Shown: positions 21,132 to 29,807 of the stretch, piece by piece | Numbering within the stretch: the first letter of the stretch is position 1 | How the letters are laid out: every line of letters begins with the position of its first letter | NCBI RefSeq assembly: GCF_900091625.1 | Contig: NZ_FMIC01000002.1 | Coordinates: 4,650,001 to 4,714,000 of the forward strand | Origin: Micromonospora peucetia | GTDB lineage: Bacteria > Actinomycetota > Actinomycetes > Mycobacteriales > Micromonosporaceae | Reading direction: 5' to 3' | DNA length: 64,000 bases | The notes under the pieces: model-generated | Told to the model about the DNA's origin: nothing | The model's input: only the letters and a program-made list of their open reading frames with translations | Databases searched by the model: none | Program-made: the position numbers and the translations under genes

Positions 21132-21929
21132 TCAGTGCGTGGCGACCTTCCAGTAGCCGCCGAAGTAGACGCGCTCCTTGGCGATGCCGCGTTCGGCGCA
21201 CAGATGCCGACGGACGGTGGTGACCATGGCGGCCTCACCCGCGACGAAGGCGTACGGCGTGCCGGATGGCAGTGCCAGCTCCCGCAGCGTGCGGATCACC
21301 ACGTCACTGCCGCCCGCCGGGGTGCCGCCGCGGTGCAGCCAGGTCAGCGTGACACCGGCTGGCGTGCGTACCTCGATCTCGTGTTCCGCGGAACCCACCT
21401 CGATCAGCGCGATTGCCCGCGCCTGCGGCGGCAGCGCCTCGACAGCCGCGGTGATCGCCGGCATGGCGGTCTCGTCGCCGACGAGCAGCTGCCACTCGGT
21501 GTCGGCGGGCGGGGCGTACGCGGCGCCGTCACTGAGCACGCCGATCCGGTCGCCGGGGGCGGCTTCGAGCGCCCAGGCGGAGGCCGGCCCGCCGTCGCCG
21601 TGGAGCACGAAGTCGATGTCCAGCTCGCGCCGTCCGGCGTCCAGGCGCCGGACCGTGTAGTTGCGGACCACCGGCCGCAGCTGTGCCGGCATGGCCTGCA
21701 GGGCGGGCCACCACTGCGCGGAGTCCGGCAGGTGCAGTTCGGCGCCGGGTGCGGGGGCGAGGAAGACCCGCGCCAGGTGGTCCGGCCCGTCGTAGCCGAA
21801 GCGGTCGATCTCCGTACCGGTCAGGGTGATGCGCCGCAGATGAGGGGTGAGTGGCCGGTTGGCGACGACCTCGGCGAGCATCGGGCGCCGGATCGTCCCG
21901 GCTTCGAGCACAGCGGTGCCGACGGTCAT
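21132..21929 (-). CDS. Siderophore-interacting FAD-binding protein (SIP/ViuB-type ferric-siderophore reductase)
   Basis: This protein is 265 residues from ATG 21929, with AAGGAG six bases upstream. The N-terminal FAD-binding 9 domain has LTPHLRRITLTG and RNYTVRR, the latter being the flavin-binding RxYTxR motif. The C-terminal SIP domain has GDETAMPAI and ends in GYWKVATH, the usual family ending. SIP enzymes reduce Fe(III) bound to imported siderophores so that iron is released in the cytoplasm. The gene is divergent from a siderophore ABC importer, with an iron box 47 bp upstream of its start. Confidence 0.93.
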   Translation of the reverse strand: MTVGTAVLEAGTIRRPMLAEVVANRPLTPHLRRITLTGTEIDRFGYDGPDHLARVFLAPAPGAELHLPDSAQWWPALQAMPAQLRPVVRNYTVRRLDAGRRELDIDFVLHGDGGPASAWALEAAPGDRIGVLSDGAAYAPPADTEWQLLVGDETAMPAITAAVEALPPQARAIALIEVGSAEHEIEVRTPAGVTLTWLHRGGTPAGGSDVVIRTLRELALPSGTPYAFVAGEAAMVTTVRRHLCAERGIAKERVYFGGYWKVATH

Positions 21930-21975
21930 GGTGTCGCTCCTTCGTGGGCGGTGAGCCACTCCCGTGCTCAGTAAG

Positions 21976-21994
21976 TTAGGTTAGCCTGCCCTGG
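21976..21994. promoter_or_regulatory. DtxR/IdeR-like iron box upstream of the SIP gene
   Basis: TTAGGTTAGCCTGCCCTGG matches 14 of 19 positions of the DtxR/IdeR consensus (TTAGGTTAGGCTAACCTAA), with a complete left half. It is placed to repress the SIP gene when iron is plentiful. Confidence 0.65.
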
Positions 21995-22081
21995 CCTCGG
22001 ATTGATTTCCGCCCTCGTCATCCCAGGTGGGGCGGGGTTGCCGGCGGTGCTGCGGTAGATCAAGACCGCCTGAAACGTGTG

Positions 22082-22100
22082 TTAGGTTAGGCTCCCCTTA
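22082..22100. promoter_or_regulatory. DtxR/IdeR-like iron box upstream of the siderophore importer
   Basis: TTAGGTTAGGCTCCCCTTA matches 16 of 19 consensus positions. It lies 22 bp upstream of the binding-protein start, overlapping the likely promoter. Confidence 0.75.
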
Positions 22101-22122
22101 CTCAGTGATGGAGTCCAGTTCT

Positions 22123-23151
22123 ATGCGCTCAAACCGCTTCCTGACCGGGGTCGTCGCCCTGGCCGCGACGTTGGTGCTCGCTGCCTGCGGCGGGTCGTCG
22201 AAGGCCGAGGACACCTCCGCCAGCGGCAGCTCCGCCACGTTCCCGATCACGATCACGCACGCGCTCGGCAGCACGACGATCAAGGAGAAGCCGAAGCGGG
22301 TGGCAACCGTGGCCTGGGCGAACCACGAGGTTCCGCTGGCTCTCGGCATCGTCCCCGTGGGGATGGCGAAGGCCAACTTCGGCGACGACGACAACGACGG
22401 CCTCCTGCCATGGGTCGCCGAAAAACTCAGGTCGCTCGGTGGGACAGCGCCGGTGCTGTTCGACGAGAACGACGGCATCAACTTCGAGGCGGTCGCCGAC
22501 ACCAAGCCCGACGTCATCCTCGCCGCGTACTCGGGCCTGACCCAGCAGGACTACGACACCCTCAGCAAGATCGCCCCGGTGGTCGCCTACCCGAAGGCGC
22601 CCTGGGCCACGGCGTGGCGCGACACCATCAAGCTGGAGAGCCAGGCCCTCGGCCTGGCGAAGGAGGGCGACGCGCTGATCGCCGACTTCGAGAAGAAGAT
22701 GACCGACGCCGCCGCGAAGCACCCGCAGTTGGCCGGCAAGTCGGCGATGTTCATGACGCACGTCGACCCGACCGACCTGAGCAAGGTCGGCTTCTACACG
22801 ACGCACGACACCCGGGCCCAGTTCTTCGAAGACCTCGGGATGAAGGTCCCGGGCAGCATCGCCAAGCTCTCCGCCGGCACCGACAAGTTCACCCTCAACC
22901 AGAGCGCCGAACAGATCCAGGTCTTCGACGACGTGGACGTCATCGTCGCGTACGGCGACGACAAGCTGCTCGCCGCCGCGCAGGCCGACCCGCTGCTGTC
23001 GAAGATCCCCGCGATCAAGCGCGGCTCGGTGGTCATGCTCTCCGGCAGCACGCCGCTGGGCACCGCGGCGAACCCCACCCCGCTGGCCATCCCGTTCGTG
23101 CTGGACGACTACGTCGCGATGCTCGCCAAGGCTGCCGACCAGGTGTCATGA
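22123..23151 (+). CDS. Iron-siderophore ABC transporter substrate-binding lipoprotein
   Basis: I start at ATG 22123, with GGAG about nine bases upstream; ATG 22108 is possible. The product is 342 residues. A lipoprotein signal ends in LAAC, with Cys near residue 20. The rest is a class III (FecB/FepB, TroA-like) binding fold: KPKRVATVAWANHEVPLALG, then VADTKPDVILAAYSGL. Such proteins capture ferric siderophores at the cell surface for a FecCD-type permease. Both permeases and the ATPase follow with 4-bp overlaps. The iron box upstream indicates repression by iron. Confidence 0.93.
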   Translation: MRSNRFLTGVVALAATLVLAACGGSSKAEDTSASGSSATFPITITHALGSTTIKEKPKRVATVAWANHEVPLALGIVPVGMAKANFGDDDNDGLLPWVAEKLRSLGGTAPVLFDENDGINFEAVADTKPDVILAAYSGLTQQDYDTLSKIAPVVAYPKAPWATAWRDTIKLESQALGLAKEGDALIADFEKKMTDAAAKHPQLAGKSAMFMTHVDPTDLSKVGFYTTHDTRAQFFEDLGMKVPGSIAKLSAGTDKFTLNQSAEQIQVFDDVDVIVAYGDDKLLAAAQADPLLSKIPAIKRGSVVMLSGSTPLGTAANPTPLAIPFVLDDYVAMLAKAADQVS

Positions 23152-24191
23152 CCGGGCTCGACTCGCGTGCCCTGCCGGACGTCGCCGTGGTGCGGCGTCC
23201 GGCACGGGTACGCCTGCTGTGGTTCCTCGTCGCGATCGCGGTGCTGCTGGCGCTCATGGCGGCGTCGGTCGCGCTGGGCTCCCGCAACGTCGGCTGGTCC
23301 GACATCCTCGCCGCCTTTCAGGGCGCGGACGAGACCATGGAACAGGCCGCCGTCACCAAACGGATCCCGCGGACCCTGCTCGCCGTGACCGTCGGCGCGG
23401 CGCTCGGCCTGGCCGGCGCGGTGATGCAGGGCGTGACCCGCAACCCGCTGGCCGACCCGGGCATCCTGGGCGTCAACATGGGGGCTTCGCTCGCCGTGGT
23501 CGTCGGAATGGTCACGTTCGGCCTCTCCTCGGCGACCAGCTACCTCTGGATGGCGATCCTCGGCGCCGGCCTCGCGGCCGTCTTCGTGTACGCCGTCGGC
23601 TCCCTGGGGCGGGGCGGCCCCACACCACTCAAGCTCGCGCTCGCCGGCGCCGCCACATCTGCCGCGCTCGCGTCGCTGATCAGCGCCTTCGTGCTGCCCC
23701 GCAACGACGTGGCCGGTGGCTTCCGGTCGTGGCAGATCGGCGGGGTCGGCGGCGCCACCTACGACAGCATCCGGCAGGCCCTGCCGTTCCTCGCGGTGGG
23801 CTTCGTGATCTGCGTCCTGTCGGCCCGGGCCCTGAACTCGCTCGCGCTCGGAGACGAACTCGCGGCGGGGCTCGGCGAACGGGTCACGGTGGTACGGGGC
23901 GTCGCGGCGCTCGGTTCCGTGCTGCTCTGCGGCGCCGCCACGGCGGTCGCCGGACCCATCGGGTTCGTCGGTCTGGTCGTCCCGCACGTGTGCCGGATGC
24001 TGGTCGGGCTCGACCACCGGTGGCTGCTGCCGTTCGCCGCGCTGCTCGGCGCGTCGCTGCTGACCGCCGCGGACGTCGTCGGCCGGGTGGTGGCCCGCCC
24101 CGCGGAGATCGACGTGGGCATCGTGACGGCGCTGATCGGCGCCCCGTTCTTCATCTACATCGTCCGCCGGCAGAAGGTACGCGAGCTGTGA
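23148..24191 (+). CDS. FecCD-family siderophore ABC transporter permease 1
   Basis: This protein is 347 residues, with an ATG overlapping the previous stop (ATGA). About ten hydrophobic helices carry the family motifs RIPRTLLAVTVGAALGLAGA, NPLADPGILGVNMGA, and GPIGFVGLVVPH near the coupling region. FecCD permeases work in pairs in the inner membrane to carry ferric siderophores. The partner permease begins at the overlapping GTG 24188. Confidence 0.93.
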   Translation: MTGLDSRALPDVAVVRRPARVRLLWFLVAIAVLLALMAASVALGSRNVGWSDILAAFQGADETMEQAAVTKRIPRTLLAVTVGAALGLAGAVMQGVTRNPLADPGILGVNMGASLAVVVGMVTFGLSSATSYLWMAILGAGLAAVFVYAVGSLGRGGPTPLKLALAGAATSAALASLISAFVLPRNDVAGGFRSWQIGGVGGATYDSIRQALPFLAVGFVICVLSARALNSLALGDELAAGLGERVTVVRGVAALGSVLLCGAATAVAGPIGFVGLVVPHVCRMLVGLDHRWLLPFAALLGASLLTAADVVGRVVARPAEIDVGIVTALIGAPFFIYIVRRQKVREL

Positions 24192-25222
24192 GCACCACGA
24201 CTCTCGAGGCCGTCACCCACGGCCGGGTCCGCCGTACGCGCCGGCGACTCATCGTGCTCATCGTGCTCGCCGCGCTCGTGGTCGCCGCGTTCGCCGTCTC
24301 GTTGATGGCGGGCCGCACCTTCTACCCGCCGGCCGACGTCCTGGCGGTGATCGCCGGCGAGGACGTCCCCGGGGCCTCGTTCACGGTGGGCACGCTCCGC
24401 CTGCCGCGGGCCGTCCTCGCGATCCTGGCCGGGGCCTGCTTCGGGATCGGCGGCGTCACCTTCCAGACGATGCTGCGCAACCCGCTCGCCAGCCCCGACC
24501 TCATCGGCATCAGCTCCGGCGCGAGCGCCGCGGCCGCCTTCGCGATCGTGACGCTGCACCTCGGCGAGGCGGGGGTGTCCGCCTTCGCGATCGTCGCCGG
24601 GCTGGCGGTGGCGCTGGTCATCTACCTCCTGTCGTTCAAGGACGGGGTCGCCGGTACCCGCCTCGTCCTGATCGGCATCGGCATGGCCGCCATGCTCGAC
24701 AGCCTGACCGCGTACGTGCTGACCCAGGCCGCCGAATGGGACCTGCAGGAGGCCATGCGCTGGCTGACCGGCAGCCTCAACGGCGCCACCTGGGAGGAGA
24801 CCGTTCCGGTGGCCGTCGCCGTGGCCGTCCTGGCGCCGGTGCTGCTGAGCCAGGCCCGCAACCTCGCCATGATGCAGTTGGGCGACGACACCGCTGCGGC
24901 ACTCGGGGTCCGCCTCGAGCGCACCCGGATCCTGGTCATCGTCGCGGCCGTCGGTCTGATCGCCTTCGCCACCGCGGCAACCGGGCCGATCGCCTTCGTC
25001 GCCTTCCTCTCCGGACCGATCGCCGCCCGGATCATCGGCCCGGCCGGCTCGCTGCTGCTGCCTTCCGCGCTGGTCGGCGCCCTCCTGGTGCTCGTCGCGG
25101 ACTTCGTCGGCCAGTACGCCTTCGACACGCGCTATCCCGTGGGTGTCGTCACCGGCGTGCTCGGCGCCCCCTACCTCATCTACCTGCTCATCCGTACGAA
25201 CCGCGCGGGAGGCTCGCTGTGA
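24188..25222 (+). CDS. FecCD-family siderophore ABC transporter permease 2
   Basis: The GTG start overlaps the stop of permease 1 (GTGA), giving 344 residues. About ten transmembrane helices are present. Motifs include LRLPRAVLAILAGACFGIGG, NPLASPDLIGISSGASAAA, and GPIAFVAFLSGPIA in the cytoplasmic loop that contacts the ATPase. It forms the heterodimeric membrane channel with the upstream permease. It is coupled to the ATPase gene by the GTGA at 25219-25222. Confidence 0.93.
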   Translation: MSTTTLEAVTHGRVRRTRRRLIVLIVLAALVVAAFAVSLMAGRTFYPPADVLAVIAGEDVPGASFTVGTLRLPRAVLAILAGACFGIGGVTFQTMLRNPLASPDLIGISSGASAAAAFAIVTLHLGEAGVSAFAIVAGLAVALVIYLLSFKDGVAGTRLVLIGIGMAAMLDSLTAYVLTQAAEWDLQEAMRWLTGSLNGATWEETVPVAVAVAVLAPVLLSQARNLAMMQLGDDTAAALGVRLERTRILVIVAAVGLIAFATAATGPIAFVAFLSGPIAARIIGPAGSLLLPSALVGALLVLVADFVGQYAFDTRYPVGVVTGVLGAPYLIYLLIRTNRAGGSL

Positions 25223-26052
25223 CCACCACCCACACGCTCGCGGTCGAGAGGCTGACGCTCGGCTACTCCGACCGCGTCGTCATCTCCTCGCTCGACCTCG
25301 TCGTGCCGCCCGGGAAGATCACGGCGATCGTCGGCGCCAACGCGTGCGGCAAGTCGACCCTGCTGCGATCGATGTCGCGACTGCTGGCACCCCGCGCCGG
25401 CCATGTCCTGCTCGACGGCAAGCAGGTGCACCGGCTGCCGGCCAAGCAACTGGCCCGTACCCTCGGCCTGCTTCCCCAGTCGCCGACGGCGCCCGAGGGG
25501 ATCACCGTGGCCGACCTCGTCGGTCGTGGGCGCAATCCGCACCAGCGTTTGCTCTCCCGCTGGAGCAGGGAGGACGACGCCGCGGTGGCGGCGGCCCTGG
25601 ACGCGACCCAGACGGCGGACCTCGCCGACCGCTCGGTCGACGAGCTCTCCGGCGGCCAGCGGCAACGGGTGTGGATCGCCATGGCGCTGGCCCAGCAGAC
25701 GGACCTGTTGCTGCTGGACGAGCCGACGACGTTCCTCGACGTCAGCCATCAGGTCGAAGTCCTCGACCTGCTCACCGACCTCAACCTGACGCGCGGAACG
25801 ACGATCGTCATGGTGCTGCACGACCTCAACCTCGCCGCCCGCTACGCGGACCACCTCATCGCGCTCGCCTCCGGGCGAGTGCACGCCGCGGGCGAGCCGG
25901 CACAGGTCCTGACGCAGGAGTGCGTCCGCGCCGTGTTCGGCCTCGAAAGCCAGGTCATCATCGATCCGACGTCGGAGAAGCCGCTGATGCTGCCGATCGG
26001 TCGCCATCACGTCACGACCCGTCCGGACCTCGGCCTCAGCATCGGCACCTGA
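25219..26052 (+). CDS. FepC-type siderophore ABC transporter ATP-binding protein
   Basis: This protein is 277 residues from GTG 25219, which overlaps the permease stop. It has a complete nucleotide-binding domain: Walker A GANACGKST, Q-loop LPQSP, signature LSGGQRQRVWIA, Walker B LLLLDEPTTFLD and H-loop VLHDL. It powers the FecB-FecC-FecD siderophore importer. The operon ends here; 120 bp separate it from the next gene pair, which has its own iron box. Confidence 0.94.
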   Translation: MTTTHTLAVERLTLGYSDRVVISSLDLVVPPGKITAIVGANACGKSTLLRSMSRLLAPRAGHVLLDGKQVHRLPAKQLARTLGLLPQSPTAPEGITVADLVGRGRNPHQRLLSRWSREDDAAVAAALDATQTADLADRSVDELSGGQRQRVWIAMALAQQTDLLLLDEPTTFLDVSHQVEVLDLLTDLNLTRGTTIVMVLHDLNLAARYADHLIALASGRVHAAGEPAQVLTQECVRAVFGLESQVIIDPTSEKPLMLPIGRHHVTTRPDLGLSIGT

Positions 26053-26126
26053 CGTGTCGGCAAGGTTCAGCCGTCGCAGTGCGGGGGCCGTCGGACCGGT
26101 CGACGAGCCCCCGACGCCGGCGAGCA

Positions 26127-26145
26127 TTAGGTGAGGCTAACCTGG
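26127..26145. promoter_or_regulatory. DtxR/IdeR-like iron box upstream of the ABC pair
   Basis: TTAGGTGAGGCTAACCTGG matches 16 of 19 consensus positions. It lies 27 bp before the proposed GTG start and probably covers the promoter. Confidence 0.75.
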
Positions 26146-26172
26146 CCCATGATCGCTGGGAGGGCGCATCTC

Positions 26173-27897
26173 GTGTACACACCTTCGCTCATGGCAGGCG
26201 ACGAGATCAACGGTACGGCGGTGCTGCGCCGCGCCCTGCGCCGCCAGCGCCGTCGGGTGGTGACCGGCATCGCGCTGCTCTGCGTCCACCAGGCCACCGA
26301 GGCACTCGTTCCGGTCGCCATCGGTGTGATCATCGACCGCGCGGTCGCCACCGGGGATGTACGCGCCCTGCTGCTCTCGCTCGCCGGTCTCGCCGTCCTC
26401 TTCACCGTTCTCGCCTTCGCCTACCGGACCGGCGCCCGTCAGGCGTTCGCCGCCGTGGAGCAGGAGGCACACAACGTGCGGGTCGAGATCGCCGAGAGCG
26501 CCCTCGATCCGCGCGGACGCCGCTCGGGTATGCGTGACGGCGAACTGCTCTCCGTCACCGCCTCCGACGCCGAGCTGTCCGCGCTCGTCGTGCGGGTCGC
26601 AGGGTTCTGCGCCGCTGCCGTCACCGCCCTCGTGGTCGCGGCCGTCGCGCTGCTCGTCGTCGACGTTCCGCTCGGGCTCGGGGTGCTCATCGGGGTGCCT
26701 CTGGTGGTCCTCGCCCTACAGCGGATGGCACCGCTGCTCACCCGGCGCAGCGCATCCCAGCAGGAGGCCCTCGCGACCACCACCGCGCTCGCCGTGGACC
26801 TCGTCACCGGCCTGCGCGTGTTGCGTGGCATCGGCGCTCAGGAACACGCCGCACGCCGGTACGCGGCCGCCAGCCGGCACGCCCTCGACGTCACCCTGCG
26901 CGCCGCCACCACCAAGGGTCTGCACCTCGGGCTCACCACCACTGTGAACGGCCTCTTCCTCGCGACGGTCGCCGGTGTCGCCGGCTGGCTCGCGCTGGAG
27001 GGCCGGCTCACCATCGGCGAACTCGTCGCCGTCGTCGGGCTGGCCCAGTTCATCGCCGAGCCGGTGCAGACGCTCGGGTACGGCGTACAGGTGTTCGCCA
27101 TGGCCCGCGCCTCCGCGGGGCGGGTCGCCCGGGTGCTCGGTGCCCCGCCGCTCACCCGGCCGGGAACCGCCGGGCAGCCTGCCCCGGACCCGTCGCGCCT
27201 CGCCCTCGACACGGTCGGGTACGCCGGACTCGACGGAGTGTCCCTGCGGGTCGGCGCCGGCGAGGTCCTGGGCGTGCTCGCCTACGATCCGAGCGAGGCC
27301 GAGGCGCTGGTCGCGCTGCTGTCCGGCCGGGTGCCCCGGGAGGACTACCGGGGAACGGTGTACGTCGACGGCGTACCCGCCGAAGAGCTGCACATCGACG
27401 CCGTACGCAGCACCCTCCTGGTCGAGCAGCATGACGTGGCGTTGTTCGAGGGGACGCTGCGCGCCAACCTCGCCGCCGGCGCCAACCCCGACGAGGCGGT
27501 CCTGCGCGCCGCGGTGCGCGCCGCGGCGGCCGAGGACGTGCTCGCCGCGCACCCGCACGACATCGACCGCCTGCTCACCGAGCGGGGGGCGAACCTGTCC
27601 GGCGGACAGCGGCAGCGGATCGGGCTGGCCAGGGCACTCGTCGCCGACCCACCGGTGCTGGTGCTGCACAACCCCACCACCGCGGTCGACGCGGTCACCG
27701 AGGTGCTGCTCGCCGAAGGGCTGGCCTCAGCTCGCGCGGCGGCGCCCCGCGGCACGGTGCTGATCACCAACAGTCCGGCCCTGCTGGGGATCACGCACCG
27801 GGTGGCGGTGATCGACCGGGGGCGGGTCGTCGCCGACGGCCCGCACGAACAGCTGCTCGCCAGCGACGCCCGCTACCGGGAGGAGGTCCTGCGGTGA
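26173..27897 (+). CDS. Half ABC transporter (exporter fold) with degenerate ATP site, IrtA/IrtB-like partner 1
   Basis: I choose GTG 26173 because GGGAGGG lies eight bases upstream; ATG 26149 and ATG 26191 are alternatives. It is about 574 residues: six transmembrane helices, then a nucleotide-binding domain. The Walker A is replaced by LAYDPSEAEALVAL, with no GxGKS/T. The Walker B reads VLVLHNPTTAVD, with the Asp-Glu pair missing. The H-loop His is replaced (LITNSP). The signature LSGGQRQRIGLARAL is perfect. It therefore cannot hydrolyse ATP itself but can supply the signature to the partner gene product. The iron box upstream suggests a siderophore or iron-chelate substrate, as for IrtAB of mycobacteria. 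Confidence 0.85.
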   Translation: MYTPSLMAGDEINGTAVLRRALRRQRRRVVTGIALLCVHQATEALVPVAIGVIIDRAVATGDVRALLLSLAGLAVLFTVLAFAYRTGARQAFAAVEQEAHNVRVEIAESALDPRGRRSGMRDGELLSVTASDAELSALVVRVAGFCAAAVTALVVAAVALLVVDVPLGLGVLIGVPLVVLALQRMAPLLTRRSASQQEALATTTALAVDLVTGLRVLRGIGAQEHAARRYAAASRHALDVTLRAATTKGLHLGLTTTVNGLFLATVAGVAGWLALEGRLTIGELVAVVGLAQFIAEPVQTLGYGVQVFAMARASAGRVARVLGAPPLTRPGTAGQPAPDPSRLALDTVGYAGLDGVSLRVGAGEVLGVLAYDPSEAEALVALLSGRVPREDYRGTVYVDGVPAEELHIDAVRSTLLVEQHDVALFEGTLRANLAAGANPDEAVLRAAVRAAAAEDVLAAHPHDIDRLLTERGANLSGGQRQRIGLARALVADPPVLVLHNPTTAVDAVTEVLLAEGLASARAAAPRGTVLITNSPALLGITHRVAVIDRGRVVADGPHEQLLASDARYREEVLR

Positions 27898-29726
27898 CCG
27901 ATGCATCGACCGGAGTCGGCGTGGAATCGAGGCAACTGCTGCCGACGGCCACCGCCCGCCAGACCTGGGCCGCGCTGCGCGCCGAGTTCGCCCGGCTGCC
28001 CGGGCTCAGCGCCGCCGCCGGTACGTTGCTGGTCGCCGCGGCAGCGACCGGGCTCGTCGCCCCATGGGTGCTCGGCCGGCTCGTCGATGACGTCATCGCC
28101 GGGTCCGACACGACACAGATCGTGGCCCGGGCGGGCGTGATCGCCGGCGCCGCGGTGCTCGCCGGTGTCCTAACCGCGATCGGAGCCGCGGTCGCCGCAC
28201 GCCTCGGCGAGACCGTGCTGGCACGGCTGCGGGAGCGGGTCCTCGACCGCGCCCTGCACCTACCGTCAGCCACGCTGGAGCGAGCCGGGACCGGGGACCT
28301 GATAGCACGCGCCGGCGACGACGTGGCCGTGGCGACGAATGTGATCAGCACCAGCGGACCCGCCTTCCTCGGCGCGCTGCTGTCCATCGTGCTGACCGCG
28401 GCAGGTCTCTTCGCCCTCGACTGGCGGCTCGGCCTCGCCGGGCTGGCCGCGGCCCCCGCCTACGCGTTCGGGCTGTACTGGTACCTGAAGCGTTCGGTTC
28501 CGTACTACGCCCGCGAGCGGGTGGCGACGGGCGAGCGGGCACAGGCGATGGCGGGGGCACTTCGCGGCTCGGCCACCGTGCGCGCATACCGGATGGAAGA
28601 CGCACACGTCGCTCGGATCGCCGATCGCTCCGCGGTGGCCCGCGACCTGTCGCTGGAGATCTTCAGCCTGCACACCCGATTCGGGCTGCGGGTCAACCGG
28701 GCGGAGTTCGTGGGGCTCGCCGCCGTACTGCTCGCCGGTTTTCTGCTGGTCCGCGACGACCTGGCCACCGTGGGAGCAGCGACCACCGCCGCGCTCTACT
28801 TCCACCGCCTCTTCAACCCGATCGGTCTGCTGCTGCTCCAGTCGGACTCCGTGCTGCAGGCCGGGGCAAGCCTCGCCCGGCTCGTCGGCGTCACCTCGAT
28901 GCCGGGCTCCGCCTCGCCCGACAAATCCGGGCCTGCCCGCCAGGAACGCTCCGGGACGGCGGAGCCGGGCAGGTCTGGGCCCGCGGGGCTGGAGGTGTCC
29001 GTCGCCCGGCACTGCTACGACGACGGACCCGTGGTGCTGCGGGACATCGCCCTCCGGCTCACACCGGGAGAACGCGTCGCCCTCGTCGGAGCGAGCGGAG
29101 CGGGCAAGAGCACCCTCGCCGGCATCGCCGCCGGAATCATCGCGCCCACTGACGGCTCGGTGTCCCTGCGCGGTGTGCCGCTGGCGCAACTGGGCGACCA
29201 CCGCGTCCGTCGCGAGATCGCCCTGATCAGCCAGGAGGTGCACGTCTTCGCCGGGACGCTCGGCGAAGACCTACGCCTCGCCGACCCGGACGCCACCGAC
29301 GCCGAGCTGACCGCAGCCCTCGACCTCGTCGGCGTCACCGATTGGCTCCGTACCCTGCCGGACGGCCTCGACACGTGCGTGGGGGAGGGGGGACGGCAGC
29401 TCACCGCCGCCCAGGCCCAGCAGCTCGCCCTGGCTCGCCTCGTCCTCGCCGACCCCGCCGTCGCGGTCCTCGACGAGGCCACCGCGGAGGCTGGCAGCGC
29501 GGGGGCGCGTGACCTCGACCGAGCCGCCATGGCGGCCACCGAGGGCCGTACCACGCTGATCGTCGCCCACCGCCTCAGCCAGGCGGCCACCGCGGACCGC
29601 ATCGTCGTCCTGGAACACGGGCGGGTCGCCGAGCACGGCACGCACGACCAACTGCTGGCGGCCGGGGGCCGGTACAGCCAGCTGTGGCGTTCCTGGAGCA
29701 CGCCCGATCTCATGGTCCCGAAGTGA
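27894..29726 (+). CDS. Half ABC transporter (exporter fold) with active Walker motifs, partner 2
   Basis: The GTG overlaps the previous stop and follows GGAGG; the product is 610 residues. Six transmembrane helices are followed by a nucleotide-binding domain with intact Walker A (GASGAGKST), Walker B (VAVLDEATAE) and H-loop (IVAHRLSQ). The signature is degenerate (LTAAQAQQLALARL instead of LSGGQ). Together with the upstream half transporter this makes one complete ATP site and one dead one, the usual state of asymmetric heterodimeric ABC exporters. A Pro/Ser/Gly-rich linker at about residues 338-365 joins membrane and ATPase domains. Confidence 0.87.
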   Translation: MTDASTGVGVESRQLLPTATARQTWAALRAEFARLPGLSAAAGTLLVAAAATGLVAPWVLGRLVDDVIAGSDTTQIVARAGVIAGAAVLAGVLTAIGAAVAARLGETVLARLRERVLDRALHLPSATLERAGTGDLIARAGDDVAVATNVISTSGPAFLGALLSIVLTAAGLFALDWRLGLAGLAAAPAYAFGLYWYLKRSVPYYARERVATGERAQAMAGALRGSATVRAYRMEDAHVARIADRSAVARDLSLEIFSLHTRFGLRVNRAEFVGLAAVLLAGFLLVRDDLATVGAATTAALYFHRLFNPIGLLLLQSDSVLQAGASLARLVGVTSMPGSASPDKSGPARQERSGTAEPGRSGPAGLEVSVARHCYDDGPVVLRDIALRLTPGERVALVGASGAGKSTLAGIAAGIIAPTDGSVSLRGVPLAQLGDHRVRREIALISQEVHVFAGTLGEDLRLADPDATDAELTAALDLVGVTDWLRTLPDGLDTCVGEGGRQLTAAQAQQLALARLVLADPAVAVLDEATAEAGSAGARDLDRAAMAATEGRTTLIVAHRLSQAATADRIVVLEHGRVAEHGTHDQLLAAGGRYSQLWRSWSTPDLMVPK

Positions 29727-29807
29727 GGTTCCCCCGGTTACACCGGGTCTTCTGACCATGGTCTGACGGGCCGTGGGGAGGAGGGCCATCGCGCATCCAT
29801 CACCGGC

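Noticed and set aside
29727..29807. Short inverted repeat CCCGG-TTACA-CCGGG after the second ABC half transporter
   Set aside because: The stem is only five base pairs. It may be part of a terminator but is too weak to list.
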